Source: Stutzerimonas stutzeri (GTDB taxonomy: Bacteria > Pseudomonadota > Gammaproteobacteria > Pseudomonadales > Pseudomonadaceae). From it: 64,000 nt of DNA. A program made the position numbers and the translations under genes. The first letter of the stretch is position 1; each line of letters begins with the position of its first letter. The DNA lies in the NCBI RefSeq assembly GCF_038561965.1, contig NZ_CP139348.1, forward strand, positions 186,001 to 250,000, in the 5' to 3' direction. Below the pieces are notes generated by a model that was not told the DNA's origin, did no database searches, and worked only from the letters and a program-made list of their open reading frames with translations. Positions 14,724 to 22,978 of the stretch are shown here, in pieces.

Positions 14724-17276
14724 TCAGCGCTGGCGGCGCCGTCGCTGCATCCAGACGATCAGCCCGAACAGCAGGAAGCCTGGGGCCCACATGAGTTCCT
14801 TCGGCCAGCGGTCGGTCGGTGCACGCACCGACAGAATCTGCTGATCGAACTCCAGGCCTGCTTCGGCGGCCGGGCTACCGAAGGCGACACTGTCGACCAG
14901 CAGCTTGCCGTTGTCTTCGTAAGTCAGCAGACCGATCTTCTCCAGCTTCTGCTCGCCGGAAGCGCCGTCCGGAATTGCCAGCAACAGCACGAACTCGCGT
15001 GGATCGCCCACTGCGTCCTCGCCGAGTACGCGCAGGCGCAGCTGGCTGTCTTGGTCGACCCTGCCCAGGGCCTCGACCAGCTCCGCAGGCGGAATCTCCC
15101 GATAGGGATCGTGGATGATGTCCATCCAGAATCCTGGGCGGAACAGCGTGAAGGCGACCAGCAACAGCAGCAGGCTCTCGTACCAGCGGCTACGCACCAG
15201 GAAGTAGCCCTGGGTGCCGGCCGCGAACACCAGCATGGCGATCGTCGCCACGATGAAGATCAGTACACCGTGCCAAAAGTCCACGCCGATCAGCAGCAGG
15301 TCAGTGTTGAAGATGAACAGGAACGGCAGCGCCGCGGTGCGCAGACTGTAATAGAACGCCGTCACCCCGGTTCTGATCGGATCGCCCTTGGAAACCGCCG
15401 CCGCGGCGAACGAGGCCAGGCCTACCGGCGGTGTGACGTCAGCCATGATGCCGAAGTAGAAGACGAACAGGTGCACCGCGATCAGCGGCACGATCAGGCC
15501 GTTCTGCTGCCCCAGCGAGACGATCACCGGCGCCAGCAGGCTGGACACCACGATGTAGTTGGCGGTGGTCGGCAGGCCCATGCCGAGGATCAGGCTGAGG
15601 AACGCGGTGAGCAGCAGCATCAACAGCAGGTTGCCCATCGACAGCAACTCGACCAGATCGGCCAGGACCAGCCCGACACCGGTCTGCGACACGGCGCCGA
15701 CGATGATGCCGGCCGCCGCGGTGGCGATCCCGATGCCGATCATGTTGCGTGCACCGGCAATCAGGCCTTCACGCAGGTCGACTATGCCGTCCATGAATGT
15801 GCCGTCGCGATGGCTGCGGTCATGGCGCATCCACGATAGCAGGGGACGCTGAGTCAGCAGGATGATGACCAGCATCACCGAACCCCAGAACGCCGAGAGG
15901 CCCGGTGACAGGCGCTCGATCATCAGGCACCAGACCAGCACCACCACCGGCAGCAGGAAGTGCAGGCCGGAAAGCAGCACCGGGCGAGTTTCCGGCAGCT
16001 TTTCCAGCGGCGCATTTGGGTCTTCATGGGGCAGTGGTGGGTTGCTCGCCGCGATCTTCAGCAGGCCTAGGTATACCAGCGCCAGCAAAAAGCCGATCAC
16101 CCATAGCGCGGAACCGCCGAGCAGCGGCTTCAGCCAGCCGAGGCCGTAATAGACACCCAGCGACAAGCCGGAAATCAGCGCGGCGCCGAAGGCGAAACCG
16201 ATCAGCCGTTGCATCCACGGCTTGGCCACATTGGCCCGCGGCAGCGCCTCCAGGCCTAGCTTGAGCGACTCAAGATGGACGATATAGATCAGCGCGATGT
16301 AGGAAATCAGTGCCGGCAGGAAGGCATGCTTGATCACTTCCACATAGGGAATGCCCACGTACTCGACCATCAGGAACGCCGCTGCACCCATCACTGGCGG
16401 CATGATCTGGCCGTTGACCGAGGAGGCCACTTCGACCGCGCCGGCCTTCTCCGCCGAGAAGCCGGTGCGCTTCATCATCGGAATGGTGAATGTACCGGTG
16501 GTCACGACGTTGGCGATGGACGAGCCGGAGATCAGGCCGGTCATACCGGAGGCAACGACCGCTGCCTTGGCCGGGCCGCCACGGAAATGTCCGAGCATGC
16601 TGAAGGCCAGCTGGATGAAATAGTGGCCAGCGCCAGCACGCTCGAGCAGGGCACCGAACAGTACGAAGAGGAAGACGAAGCTGGTGGAGACGCCCAGCGC
16701 AATGCCGAATACGCCTTCGGTGGTGATCCACTGGTGGTTGGCCAGTGCAGTAAAGCTCACCCCGCGGTGGGCCAGCAGGCCGGGCATCCAGGGGCCGGCG
16801 ACGCTGTAGACGAGAAACACCAGGGCGATGATTGCCAGTGGCGGGCCGAGGGCGCGGCGGGTGGCTTCCAGCAGCAGGGGGATACCGATGCAGGCGGTAA
16901 CCAGATCCATGGTGGTCAGGTTGCCGGGGCGCTGCGCCAGCTGTGAATAGGCGATGAACAGATAGGCTGCAGTGGCCGCGGCAACCAGCCCCAGGGCGAT
17001 ATCAACCAGCGGAACGCGATCGCGCGGCGAGCGTTTGAACGCAGGGTAGGCGAGGAATGCCAGCAACAGCGCGAAAGCCAGGTGAATCGAGCGGGTCTCG
17101 GTGTCGTTCAGTACGCCGAAGCCGAGGACGAACGGCAGCGGCGAGGCGATCCACAGCTGGAACAGCGACCAAAGCAGCGCAAGCCCGGCAATTACCGCTG
17201 CCATCGGCCCGGCGGGCAGGCGCGCACCGACATCCTGGGCGATCAGTTCCTCGGTGGACAGTTGTTTGTCTTGCAT
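14724..17276 (-). CDS. TRAP transporter fused permease (DctQM-type), TAXI family
   Basis: The 850-residue inner-membrane protein fuses the small and large TRAP permease subunits: about four N-terminal segments, then the large subunit with GMTGLISGSSIANVVTTGTF and the second-repeat motif LGMGLPTTANYIVVSSLLAP. The last 150 residues form a non-hydrophobic PDZ-like tail (DSVAFGSPAAEAGLEFDQQI, DUF3394-type). TRAP systems drive secondary uptake of carboxylates and related compounds with Na+; the substrate here is unknown. It starts at ATG 17276, 121 bases after the solute-binding protein gene, with two hairpins between them that likely lower permease expression relative to the binding protein. Confidence 0.93.
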   Translation of the reverse strand: MQDKQLSTEELIAQDVGARLPAGPMAAVIAGLALLWSLFQLWIASPLPFVLGFGVLNDTETRSIHLAFALLLAFLAYPAFKRSPRDRVPLVDIALGLVAAATAAYLFIAYSQLAQRPGNLTTMDLVTACIGIPLLLEATRRALGPPLAIIALVFLVYSVAGPWMPGLLAHRGVSFTALANHQWITTEGVFGIALGVSTSFVFLFVLFGALLERAGAGHYFIQLAFSMLGHFRGGPAKAAVVASGMTGLISGSSIANVVTTGTFTIPMMKRTGFSAEKAGAVEVASSVNGQIMPPVMGAAAFLMVEYVGIPYVEVIKHAFLPALISYIALIYIVHLESLKLGLEALPRANVAKPWMQRLIGFAFGAALISGLSLGVYYGLGWLKPLLGGSALWVIGFLLALVYLGLLKIAASNPPLPHEDPNAPLEKLPETRPVLLSGLHFLLPVVVLVWCLMIERLSPGLSAFWGSVMLVIILLTQRPLLSWMRHDRSHRDGTFMDGIVDLREGLIAGARNMIGIGIATAAAGIIVGAVSQTGVGLVLADLVELLSMGNLLLMLLLTAFLSLILGMGLPTTANYIVVSSLLAPVIVSLGQQNGLIVPLIAVHLFVFYFGIMADVTPPVGLASFAAAAVSKGDPIRTGVTAFYYSLRTAALPFLFIFNTDLLLIGVDFWHGVLIFIVATIAMLVFAAGTQGYFLVRSRWYESLLLLLVAFTLFRPGFWMDIIHDPYREIPPAELVEALGRVDQDSQLRLRVLGEDAVGDPREFVLLLAIPDGASGEQKLEKIGLLTYEDNGKLLVDSVAFGSPAAEAGLEFDQQILSVRAPTDRWPKELMWAPGFLLFGLIVWMQRRRRQR

Positions 17277-17311
17277 GAAATGAGGCCTGTTTTTTCAGGT
17301 AACGGAACCGC

Positions 17312-17390
17312 GAAAACCCGTGGCCATACGGCGCACGGGTTTTCAGCGAGGCATCGCAACGATCAGGGCTGCCTCCGCGAGGCAGCCCTG
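17312..17390 (-). terminator. Two intercistronic hairpins between TAXI and permease genes
   Basis: Going along the minus strand, the first stem is CAGGGCTGCC...GGCAGCCCTG at 17364-17390, just after the binding-protein stop; the second is GAAAACCCGTG/CACGGGTTTTC at 17312-17344. Neither has a good T tract, so partial termination or mRNA protection is likelier than a full stop. Confidence 0.6.
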
Positions 17391-17397
17391 GCGAGCC

Positions 17398-18363
17398 TTA
17401 CAACCAGCCGCGTTCCTTGTAGTAACGCTCGGCGCCTTCATGCAGTGGCGCGCTCAGGCCGACTTCGATCATCTCTTCCGGCTTGAGATCCTTGAACGCC
17501 GGATGCAGACGCTGGAAGCGCTCGATGTTTTCGAACACCGACTTGACCAGCTGGTAGACCACTTCGGCATCGACCTTGGAAGTCGTGGACAGAACGGCCT
17601 TGCCACCGATGGACTGGGTCGCCTGGTCGTTGCCCTTGTACAGGCCGCCCGGGATTTCAGCTTTGGTGTAGTAGCTCTTCTCTTCCAGCAGCTTATCGAT
17701 CTCGGCGCCCGTGATCGGTACCAGCACCGCGTCGGTGGTGGTTGTCGCTTCCTGGATCGCGCCATTGGGGTGACCGACGAAGTAGGTCATGGCATCGATG
17801 TTGTTGTCGCCCAGAGCGCTGGCCTGTTCGGCCGGCTTCAGCTCGGCGGCCAGGGAGAAGACCGATTTGTCCCAGCCTTTGACGGCCATGATTTCTTCGA
17901 GGGTGTCGCGCTGGCCGGAACCTGGGTTGCCGATGTTGACGCGCTTACCTTTGAGGTCGTCGAGGCCCTTGATGTTGGCGCTGCGGCGGGCGAGTACGGT
18001 GAAGACCTCGCTCTGCAGGGAGAACACCGCACGGATGTCGTCCATCTTTCCTTCTTTCTCGAAGGGGGTGACGCCTTCCATTGCCTTGTACTGGTGGTCG
18101 GACTGCATGATGCCGAAATTGAATTCGCCACTGCGCAGGCCATTGACGTTGGCCACGCCGCCGCCGCTAGCCGGGGCGTTGCACTTGATGTTTTCCGCAT
18201 TGCGATTGACGAAGCGGCAGATCGATTGTCCGGCAACGTAATAAACGCCGGTCTGGCCGCCTGTGCCGATGGTAACGAACTTCTCTTGCGCCTGTGCCAC
18301 TGCGCTCAGGCCGGTTCCCGCCAGAGCAGCGGTAAAGATCCATGCCAAGGATTTGCCTTTCAT
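17398..18363 (-). CDS. TAXI-family TRAP transporter solute-binding protein
   Basis: This 321-residue periplasmic binding protein delivers substrate to the TRAP permease encoded downstream. It has a signal peptide (MKGKSLAWIFTAALAG to AQAQEKF, cleavage near residue 23) and the TAXI-family opening TIGTGGQTGVYYVAG. Later motifs typical of the family are ASGGGVANVNGLRSGEFNFG, NIGNPGSGQRDT and SYYTKAEIPGGLYKG. The ATG at 18363 is chosen because AAGGAG lies just before it; a longer frame to 18402 lacks a site. An A-rich stretch (AAAACAACCAAAAAGGAG) overlaps the ribosome binding site and resembles, imperfectly, an Hfq/Crc target. The ligand cannot be told from sequence. Confidence 0.93.
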   Translation of the reverse strand: MKGKSLAWIFTAALAGTGLSAVAQAQEKFVTIGTGGQTGVYYVAGQSICRFVNRNAENIKCNAPASGGGVANVNGLRSGEFNFGIMQSDHQYKAMEGVTPFEKEGKMDDIRAVFSLQSEVFTVLARRSANIKGLDDLKGKRVNIGNPGSGQRDTLEEIMAVKGWDKSVFSLAAELKPAEQASALGDNNIDAMTYFVGHPNGAIQEATTTTDAVLVPITGAEIDKLLEEKSYYTKAEIPGGLYKGNDQATQSIGGKAVLSTTSKVDAEVVYQLVKSVFENIERFQRLHPAFKDLKPEEMIEVGLSAPLHEGAERYYKERGWL

Positions 18364-18541
18364 GGATGCACTCCTTTTTGGTTGTTTTCGGATTCCCGGC
18401 ATCCCTTGTGAGTTTGCGCGGAACTTGAGTCTAGCAGGCAGCCGCGTCGGTAACAGCCCAGTGGCGATCCAGGCTCGCGTCGCGCCCCTTGCTAGGACCG
18501 GGCTGGTGAAGAAGGGTTGCGCATCGCCACGTATCTTTTTC

Positions 18542-18576
18542 TGTACATTACCTGTACATATAGTAATATCTGTACA
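18542..18576. promoter_or_regulatory. Triple TGTACA operator-like cluster
   Basis: The palindromic hexamer TGTACA occurs at 18542, 18553 and 18571 within a locally AT-rich 35-base stretch in otherwise GC-rich DNA. Spacings of 11 and 18 bases put the first two sites about one helical turn apart. It is a candidate binding array for an unidentified regulator. Confidence 0.45.
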
Positions 18577-18673
18577 AGATTGATGGCCGCTAGCCGCCGC
18601 ACGGTTAAAGTCCGACTAACGGCGTAGGACTTCAGTCGAATTGCATGGCGCTTTCGGTGATATCAATATGGCA

Positions 18674-18781
18674 TCAGCCTCCAGGCGAGGAAGCATGCTG
18701 ATCGGACAGGACCATCGGGCTCTGTCGACTGAAGCGCCACAGGGACCATCCGGATGGATGGGTCAGTGCTGGCGCTTTTTT
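18674..18781 (+). ncRNA. Candidate small RNA or regulated leader ending in an intrinsic terminator
   Basis: The segment ends in an 8-bp GC-rich stem (AAGCGCCA 18732-18739, TGGCGCTT 18770-18777) followed by six T residues, with no coding frame before it. It contains a 5' stem ATCAGC/GCTGAT and several GGA trinucleotides (for example CGAGGAAG, CGGACAGGACC, CCGGATGGA). The size of about 110 bases and the GGA content recall Rsm-type RNAs that titrate RsmA/CsrA, but a GacA box was not found. It could equally be a transcription-attenuation leader for the chemoreceptor 170 bases downstream. Confidence 0.4.
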
Positions 18782-18953
18782 CTGTGCCCGTTCCCGCGAT
18801 ACAAAAACGATACAACGACCCGTTGGGCCGTCCGAAAGCAGGAAGCGATCACCGCAGGGTGAACTGGCAGGAGCGCGAGGGCATCGCTGGATGCCCCGAC
18901 CGAGACGTGCATGGCGGAACAGACGACGTTTTGCCTTGTTTACGAGAGCCACC

Positions 18954-20540
18954 ATGCGCACGAATCTGCCGGTCACTGGCCGCGACGTTTCCATCAGCGA
19001 TACCGCCAACATCCTCTCCACCACGGATCTCAGCGGTGACATCACCTATGTGAATCCGGACTTCATCAAGATCAGCGGCTTCGAAGAAAGCGAGCTGATC
19101 GGCCAGCATCACAACATTGTCCGCCACCCTGACATGCCCACCGAAGCGTTTGCCGACTTGTGGGGCAGCGTGCGGGCAGGCAGGTCCTGGATGGGCATGG
19201 TGAAGAACCGTTGCAAGAACGGCGACCACTACTGGGTCAGCGCATTCGTGACGCCGATCAGCCGTAACGGAAAGGTCGTCGAATACCAGTCGGTACGCAC
19301 CAAGCCGCAGCAGGCGCAGGTCACCGCAGCCGAACAGTTGTACGCACAGCTGCGCGATAAGCGACCCCCGGCGTCGCTGCGCCGTACACCCATCAGCGCC
19401 CGTAGCCGCGTGGCCTTTTCAGCCGCCTTGGGTGCCGCCGCATGTGTGATCGCCGGCTCCCTGTTGGGCGGTCTCGGTCACCTGGCCGCACTGGCCATCG
19501 CTGCAGGGGCTGCGCTGGGCTCGAGTGCATTGGTCTATATGGCGCTGGCGCCGCTGCAGCGCCTTGCCGAGCAGGCCCGCCAGTTAGGCGACAATCCGGT
19601 GGGCCAGCTGATCTATGCCGGCCGGCGCGACGAGTACGGCCAGATCGCTTTCGCCATGAAGATGCTGGAAACCGAAGCTGGCGCCATGGTTGGTCGGATA
19701 GGCGACGCGTCTCGCCAGCTCAGCCAACATGCGCAAGAACTGCTTGGGGCGATGGAAAGCAGCGCGCAAAGCGCATCTCGCCAGCAGGTTGAGACGGATC
19801 AGGTCGCCACGGCGATCAACCAGATGGCGGCCAGTGTGCAGGAAGTGGCGAGCAACGCTCAGCGCACCGCGGAAGCAGCCAGCCGTGCAGACAGCGAGGC
19901 GGCCACCGGCACGGAAGTGGTCAATCGCACTGGTGCCGCCATCGGCCAACTGGCGCTGGATATTCAGCAGGCAGGTGACGTGATCCATGAGCTGGAAGCG
20001 CACAGTAAAGACATCACCAAAGTACTCGACGTGATCCGCGGGATTGCCGAGCAGACCAATCTGCTCGCATTGAACGCCGCCATCGAGGCGGCGCGGGCAG
20101 GGGAGCAGGGTCGGGGGTTCGCGGTGGTGGCCGACGAAGTACGTAGCCTGGCTTCGCGCACTCAGCAATCGACGCAGGAGATCAACAGCATGATCGGCGC
20201 GCTGCAAGGCGGCGCGCGCCAGGCGGTCGAGGTTATGCAGCGCAGCCGCGAGCAGGCCATGCAGAGCGTCGAGCAGGCGGCCCAGGCAGCACGCTCGCTG
20301 CAGGGCATCAACAGCCGGGTCAACGAGATCAGCGACATGAGCCAGCAGATCGCCGCAGCCGTCGAGCAGCAGAGCGCCGTCAGCGAGAACATCAATCAGA
20401 ACATCGTGAGCATTCGTGGCGGTTCTGATCGGCACGTCGAGAGCGGCTTGCGCAGCCGCCAGAGCGCATCAGGTGTCGCTGATCTGGCCAACAGCATGGA
20501 AATGCTGGTGCAGCAGTTCTGGACACGCAGGCGCAGTTGA
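18954..20540 (+). CDS. Methyl-accepting chemotaxis protein with N-terminal PAS domain (Aer-like)
   Basis: The 528-residue protein has a cytoplasmic PAS domain (about residues 15-110, with LSGDITYVNPDFIKISGF and HPDMPTEAFADLW), a hydrophobic hairpin anchoring it in the inner membrane (about 150-200), a HAMP-like linker and the long signalling helix pair. The CheW/CheA-contact tip is intact: GIAEQTNLLALNAAIEAARA then GRGFAVVADEVRSLA. This is the layout of Aer-type energy or redox sensors. The ATG at 18954 starts the PAS domain and has GAGAG upstream. The 3' part reads IVSIRGGSDRHVESGLRSR, slightly unlike the usual consensus just before the conserved C-terminal tail. Confidence 0.93.
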   Translation: MRTNLPVTGRDVSISDTANILSTTDLSGDITYVNPDFIKISGFEESELIGQHHNIVRHPDMPTEAFADLWGSVRAGRSWMGMVKNRCKNGDHYWVSAFVTPISRNGKVVEYQSVRTKPQQAQVTAAEQLYAQLRDKRPPASLRRTPISARSRVAFSAALGAAACVIAGSLLGGLGHLAALAIAAGAALGSSALVYMALAPLQRLAEQARQLGDNPVGQLIYAGRRDEYGQIAFAMKMLETEAGAMVGRIGDASRQLSQHAQELLGAMESSAQSASRQQVETDQVATAINQMAASVQEVASNAQRTAEAASRADSEAATGTEVVNRTGAAIGQLALDIQQAGDVIHELEAHSKDITKVLDVIRGIAEQTNLLALNAAIEAARAGEQGRGFAVVADEVRSLASRTQQSTQEINSMIGALQGGARQAVEVMQRSREQAMQSVEQAAQAARSLQGINSRVNEISDMSQQIAAAVEQQSAVSENINQNIVSIRGGSDRHVESGLRSRQSASGVADLANSMEMLVQQFWTRRRS

Positions 20541-20840
20541 AATGACCGGAGTGATCCAATCTGGCGCGCTGCCATAGGCGCCGACCGCAGCCCTCGCCTG
20601 CACCAGCGGGCTTGTTACGGCAACTCATCGCAGGCAGCGCCATCGGGGTTGCCCATTGCCGACGGAATGCTTGGCCTGGTGCAGCAATTCTGGGCGAGGA
20701 AACGGGCCTGACTGTGCAGTCTGTCTGCCCGTGCGGGACAGCGTGATGGCAAGGTGGCATTATGCGCGCACCGGTGCTTAATTAATGGCGCCGGTTCGCT
20801 GGCACTGTGCCAGCCGCTGCAGCGCCTCCGAGGCACCCGC
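20541..20840. other. Intergenic region with a chemoreceptor remnant
   Basis: No intact gene. The notable content is the vestigial chemoreceptor tail at 20628-20711, annotated separately. The right end carries CCGAGGCACCCGC before the next start. Confidence 0.5.
20628..20711 (+). pseudogene. Vestigial C-terminal tail of a second chemoreceptor
   Basis: This frame reads SQAAPSGLPIADGM followed by LGLVQQFWARKRA and a stop. It lines up with the last 28 residues of the intact receptor just upstream (RQSASGVADLAN, then MEMLVQQFWTRRRS and stop), including the strongly conserved LVQQFW. No start or upstream receptor sequence remains, so it is read as the decayed end of a duplicated gene. Confidence 0.6.
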
Positions 20841-22769
20841 ATGATTCGCTCCTTTTTCCTACTGTTGATTGTCTGCCTGTCTGCGCTGTCCTGGGTCGCC
20901 AATGTTTCGGCTGCATCTCCGGTGCTGCAAACGCGCGCTGAGTCGCCGTTGCACGTCGGCACTGTGGAATATGTGCTCGGCAAACCCGCGGCGGACTTCG
21001 CCGAGATCGCATCGGCAGACCTGCCCTGGCAGCCGCTGACCAAGCCCAATCTCGGCAAGCAGCCTGACGGTGCCTGGTTGCGCGTCAGGCTGGACAACCA
21101 CGGGGGCGAGGCCAAACGCTGGTACCTGTTGCTTAAATGGCCGGTGCTAGACCGCGTCGCGGTACGCCTGCATTACCCGGACACCGAGCGCTGGGGGCCG
21201 TCCATGCTGGCTGGCGATGCCGTGGCGATCAGCAGCCGGCCGCTGGCGGACCATCACTTCGTTTTCCCGCTCGAGCTGCCGCCGGGTGAACGTGCAGTGG
21301 TTTATCTGCAGGTGCAGGCCAGAGAAACGCTGGCGTTGCCGCTGGAGCTGCTCAATGAGACGCAACTGATCGAGGGCAAGATCCGCGACGTCACCTGGGT
21401 CAGCCTGTTCTTCGGCGGCATCCTGGTAATCGTCCTGTACAACTGCAGCCTGCTGATCTTTACCCGCGACCGCAGCTACTTTCTCTACGTGCTCTACCTG
21501 CTGAGCGCAGTGTTCTACGTGCTGACCATCACCGGTTTCGGCCAGCTCTATCTCTGGCCGGAAATTCCCGAACTGTCGGTGCGCTTCTATGGCCTTTCCG
21601 CGGCGCTGTGCTTCTTCACGCCGATGCTCTTCGCCATGCGCTTCCTCGGCATACGGCGCTACGGCGGTTGGGTCTGGACGGTTTCCATGACCCTGACGGC
21701 CTATTGGGGCTGTGCAATTCTCACGCTCCTGCTGGCGCCAACGCTGGCGCGCTTCCTGTTCATGGATACCGTTGCGTTGGTGCATTGCGTGGTGACCATG
21801 GCGGTGACGCTCAATCTATGGATGCGCGGCAATCCGTCCGCCCGGCTGTTCAGCATCGCCTGGAGCACCTTGCTGGGTTTCACCGTCATCAACCTGCTGG
21901 CGCTCAACGGCACGTTACCGCTCAACGCCTGGACCCTGAACGGCCAGCTTATCGGCATGTTCACCGAGTTCGTCCTGCTTTCCATGGCGTTGGCCGAGCG
22001 CATCAATGTCGAGCGAAATCGCCGTATAGCCGCACAGCAACTGGCGTTGCAGACATCGGAGTCGCTTGCCGAGGAGCGCGCGTTGCATCTGCAGGCCAAG
22101 CATGAGGCCCTGGAGCTGCAGCTGCGTACCAACGAGGCGCTGGAAGCGCGAGTTTATGAGCGTACCCGGGCACTGGAGGATGCCCGTCAGGGGCTGGAAG
22201 CGGCTAATGCCGAGCTGATGCGCCTGAGCACCACCGACTCGCTAACCCAACTGGCCAACCGTCGGCGCTTCGATCAGCTGCTCGACGAGGAGATCCGACG
22301 CGCGCGGCGCAGCGGTAGTCCGCTGTCGCTGTTGCTGGCCGATATCGATCACTTCAAGCGCGTTAACGACAGTTACGGGCATCCCTTCGGTGACGAGTGC
22401 CTGCGGCAGGTTGCGGCAGTGCTGGCCGCGCATTGCCAGCGTGCCGGCGATCTGGCGGCGCGCTATGGCGGCGAGGAGTTCGTCGTGTTGCTGCCGGGCC
22501 TCGAGGCGCAGCAAGCCGTTGCCCTGGCGGAGTCGATCCGCTGCGATATCGCACGACTTCGGCTGCACCATGGCGACCAGCCGGTGGCGCTCACCATCAG
22601 CCTAGGCGTTGCCGCGCTGACACCCTCGCGCAGCTCACCGGATGACTTGCTGGCGGCGGCAGATGCAGCGCTCTATCAGGCCAAAAACGATGGTCGCAAT
22701 CAGGTAGTGCAGGCCTCTGGCATCAACGTTACCGAGCACATTCAGGCCTTCTCCCCTTTACCGGAATGA
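20841..22769 (+). CDS. 7TMR-DISM sensor diguanylate cyclase (first of a tandem pair)
   Basis: The 642-residue inner-membrane protein has a signal-like N terminus, a periplasmic DISMED2-type beta domain (about 30-175, with WLRVRLDNHG and RWYLLLKWPVLDRV), seven membrane segments (about 185-400), a coiled coil (about 405-465) and a GGDEF domain. GGEEF is at residues 543-547 and the RxxD inhibition site (RAGD) is five residues earlier, so c-di-GMP synthesis with feedback control is expected. DISM domains are thought to bind carbohydrates or similar small ligands. The ATG at 20841 is preceded by GAGG. The next gene is a colinear paralogue. Confidence 0.92.
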   Translation: MIRSFFLLLIVCLSALSWVANVSAASPVLQTRAESPLHVGTVEYVLGKPAADFAEIASADLPWQPLTKPNLGKQPDGAWLRVRLDNHGGEAKRWYLLLKWPVLDRVAVRLHYPDTERWGPSMLAGDAVAISSRPLADHHFVFPLELPPGERAVVYLQVQARETLALPLELLNETQLIEGKIRDVTWVSLFFGGILVIVLYNCSLLIFTRDRSYFLYVLYLLSAVFYVLTITGFGQLYLWPEIPELSVRFYGLSAALCFFTPMLFAMRFLGIRRYGGWVWTVSMTLTAYWGCAILTLLLAPTLARFLFMDTVALVHCVVTMAVTLNLWMRGNPSARLFSIAWSTLLGFTVINLLALNGTLPLNAWTLNGQLIGMFTEFVLLSMALAERINVERNRRIAAQQLALQTSESLAEERALHLQAKHEALELQLRTNEALEARVYERTRALEDARQGLEAANAELMRLSTTDSLTQLANRRRFDQLLDEEIRRARRSGSPLSLLLADIDHFKRVNDSYGHPFGDECLRQVAAVLAAHCQRAGDLAARYGGEEFVVLLPGLEAQQAVALAESIRCDIARLRLHHGDQPVALTISLGVAALTPSRSSPDDLLAAADAALYQAKNDGRNQVVQASGINVTEHIQAFSPLPE

Positions 22770-22978
22770 GCCGCGCCAGCAGCTGGCCGGAGTGCACTTA
22801 ATCTGTGCGCCTAGCCGGCAATGCGTGCTTGAGCTAGTTATAAAGGCCATGGCGGCGCGCTTTATATACATAAAGTTACATACAATGACCTGCTTGACGC
22901 TCTGTCCAGACGCTGGAGCGCGCGTCGTATCGCGACGTATGTTGACGCTCCGGCGCCGCTGCCGGCCATGAGAAATCG

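Larger units (their letters stand above)
18364..18953. other. Long divergent intergenic region, TAXI gene / chemoreceptor
   Basis: These 590 bases contain no gene that I can support. From left to right they hold the TAXI leader (minus strand), three TGTACA repeats (18542-18576), a candidate small RNA or leader ending in a strong terminator (18674-18781), and about 170 bases leading to the chemoreceptor ribosome binding site. Confidence 0.6.

Noticed and set aside
18542..18576. A GacA box (TGTAAG-N6-CTTACA) driving an Rsm RNA.
   Set aside because: The repeats are TGTACA with different spacing and do not fit the GacA consensus.
18580..18790. A c-di-GMP (GEMM) riboswitch before the chemoreceptor.
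   Set aside because: The conserved GEMM core elements are not present; only a terminator and unrelated stems are seen.
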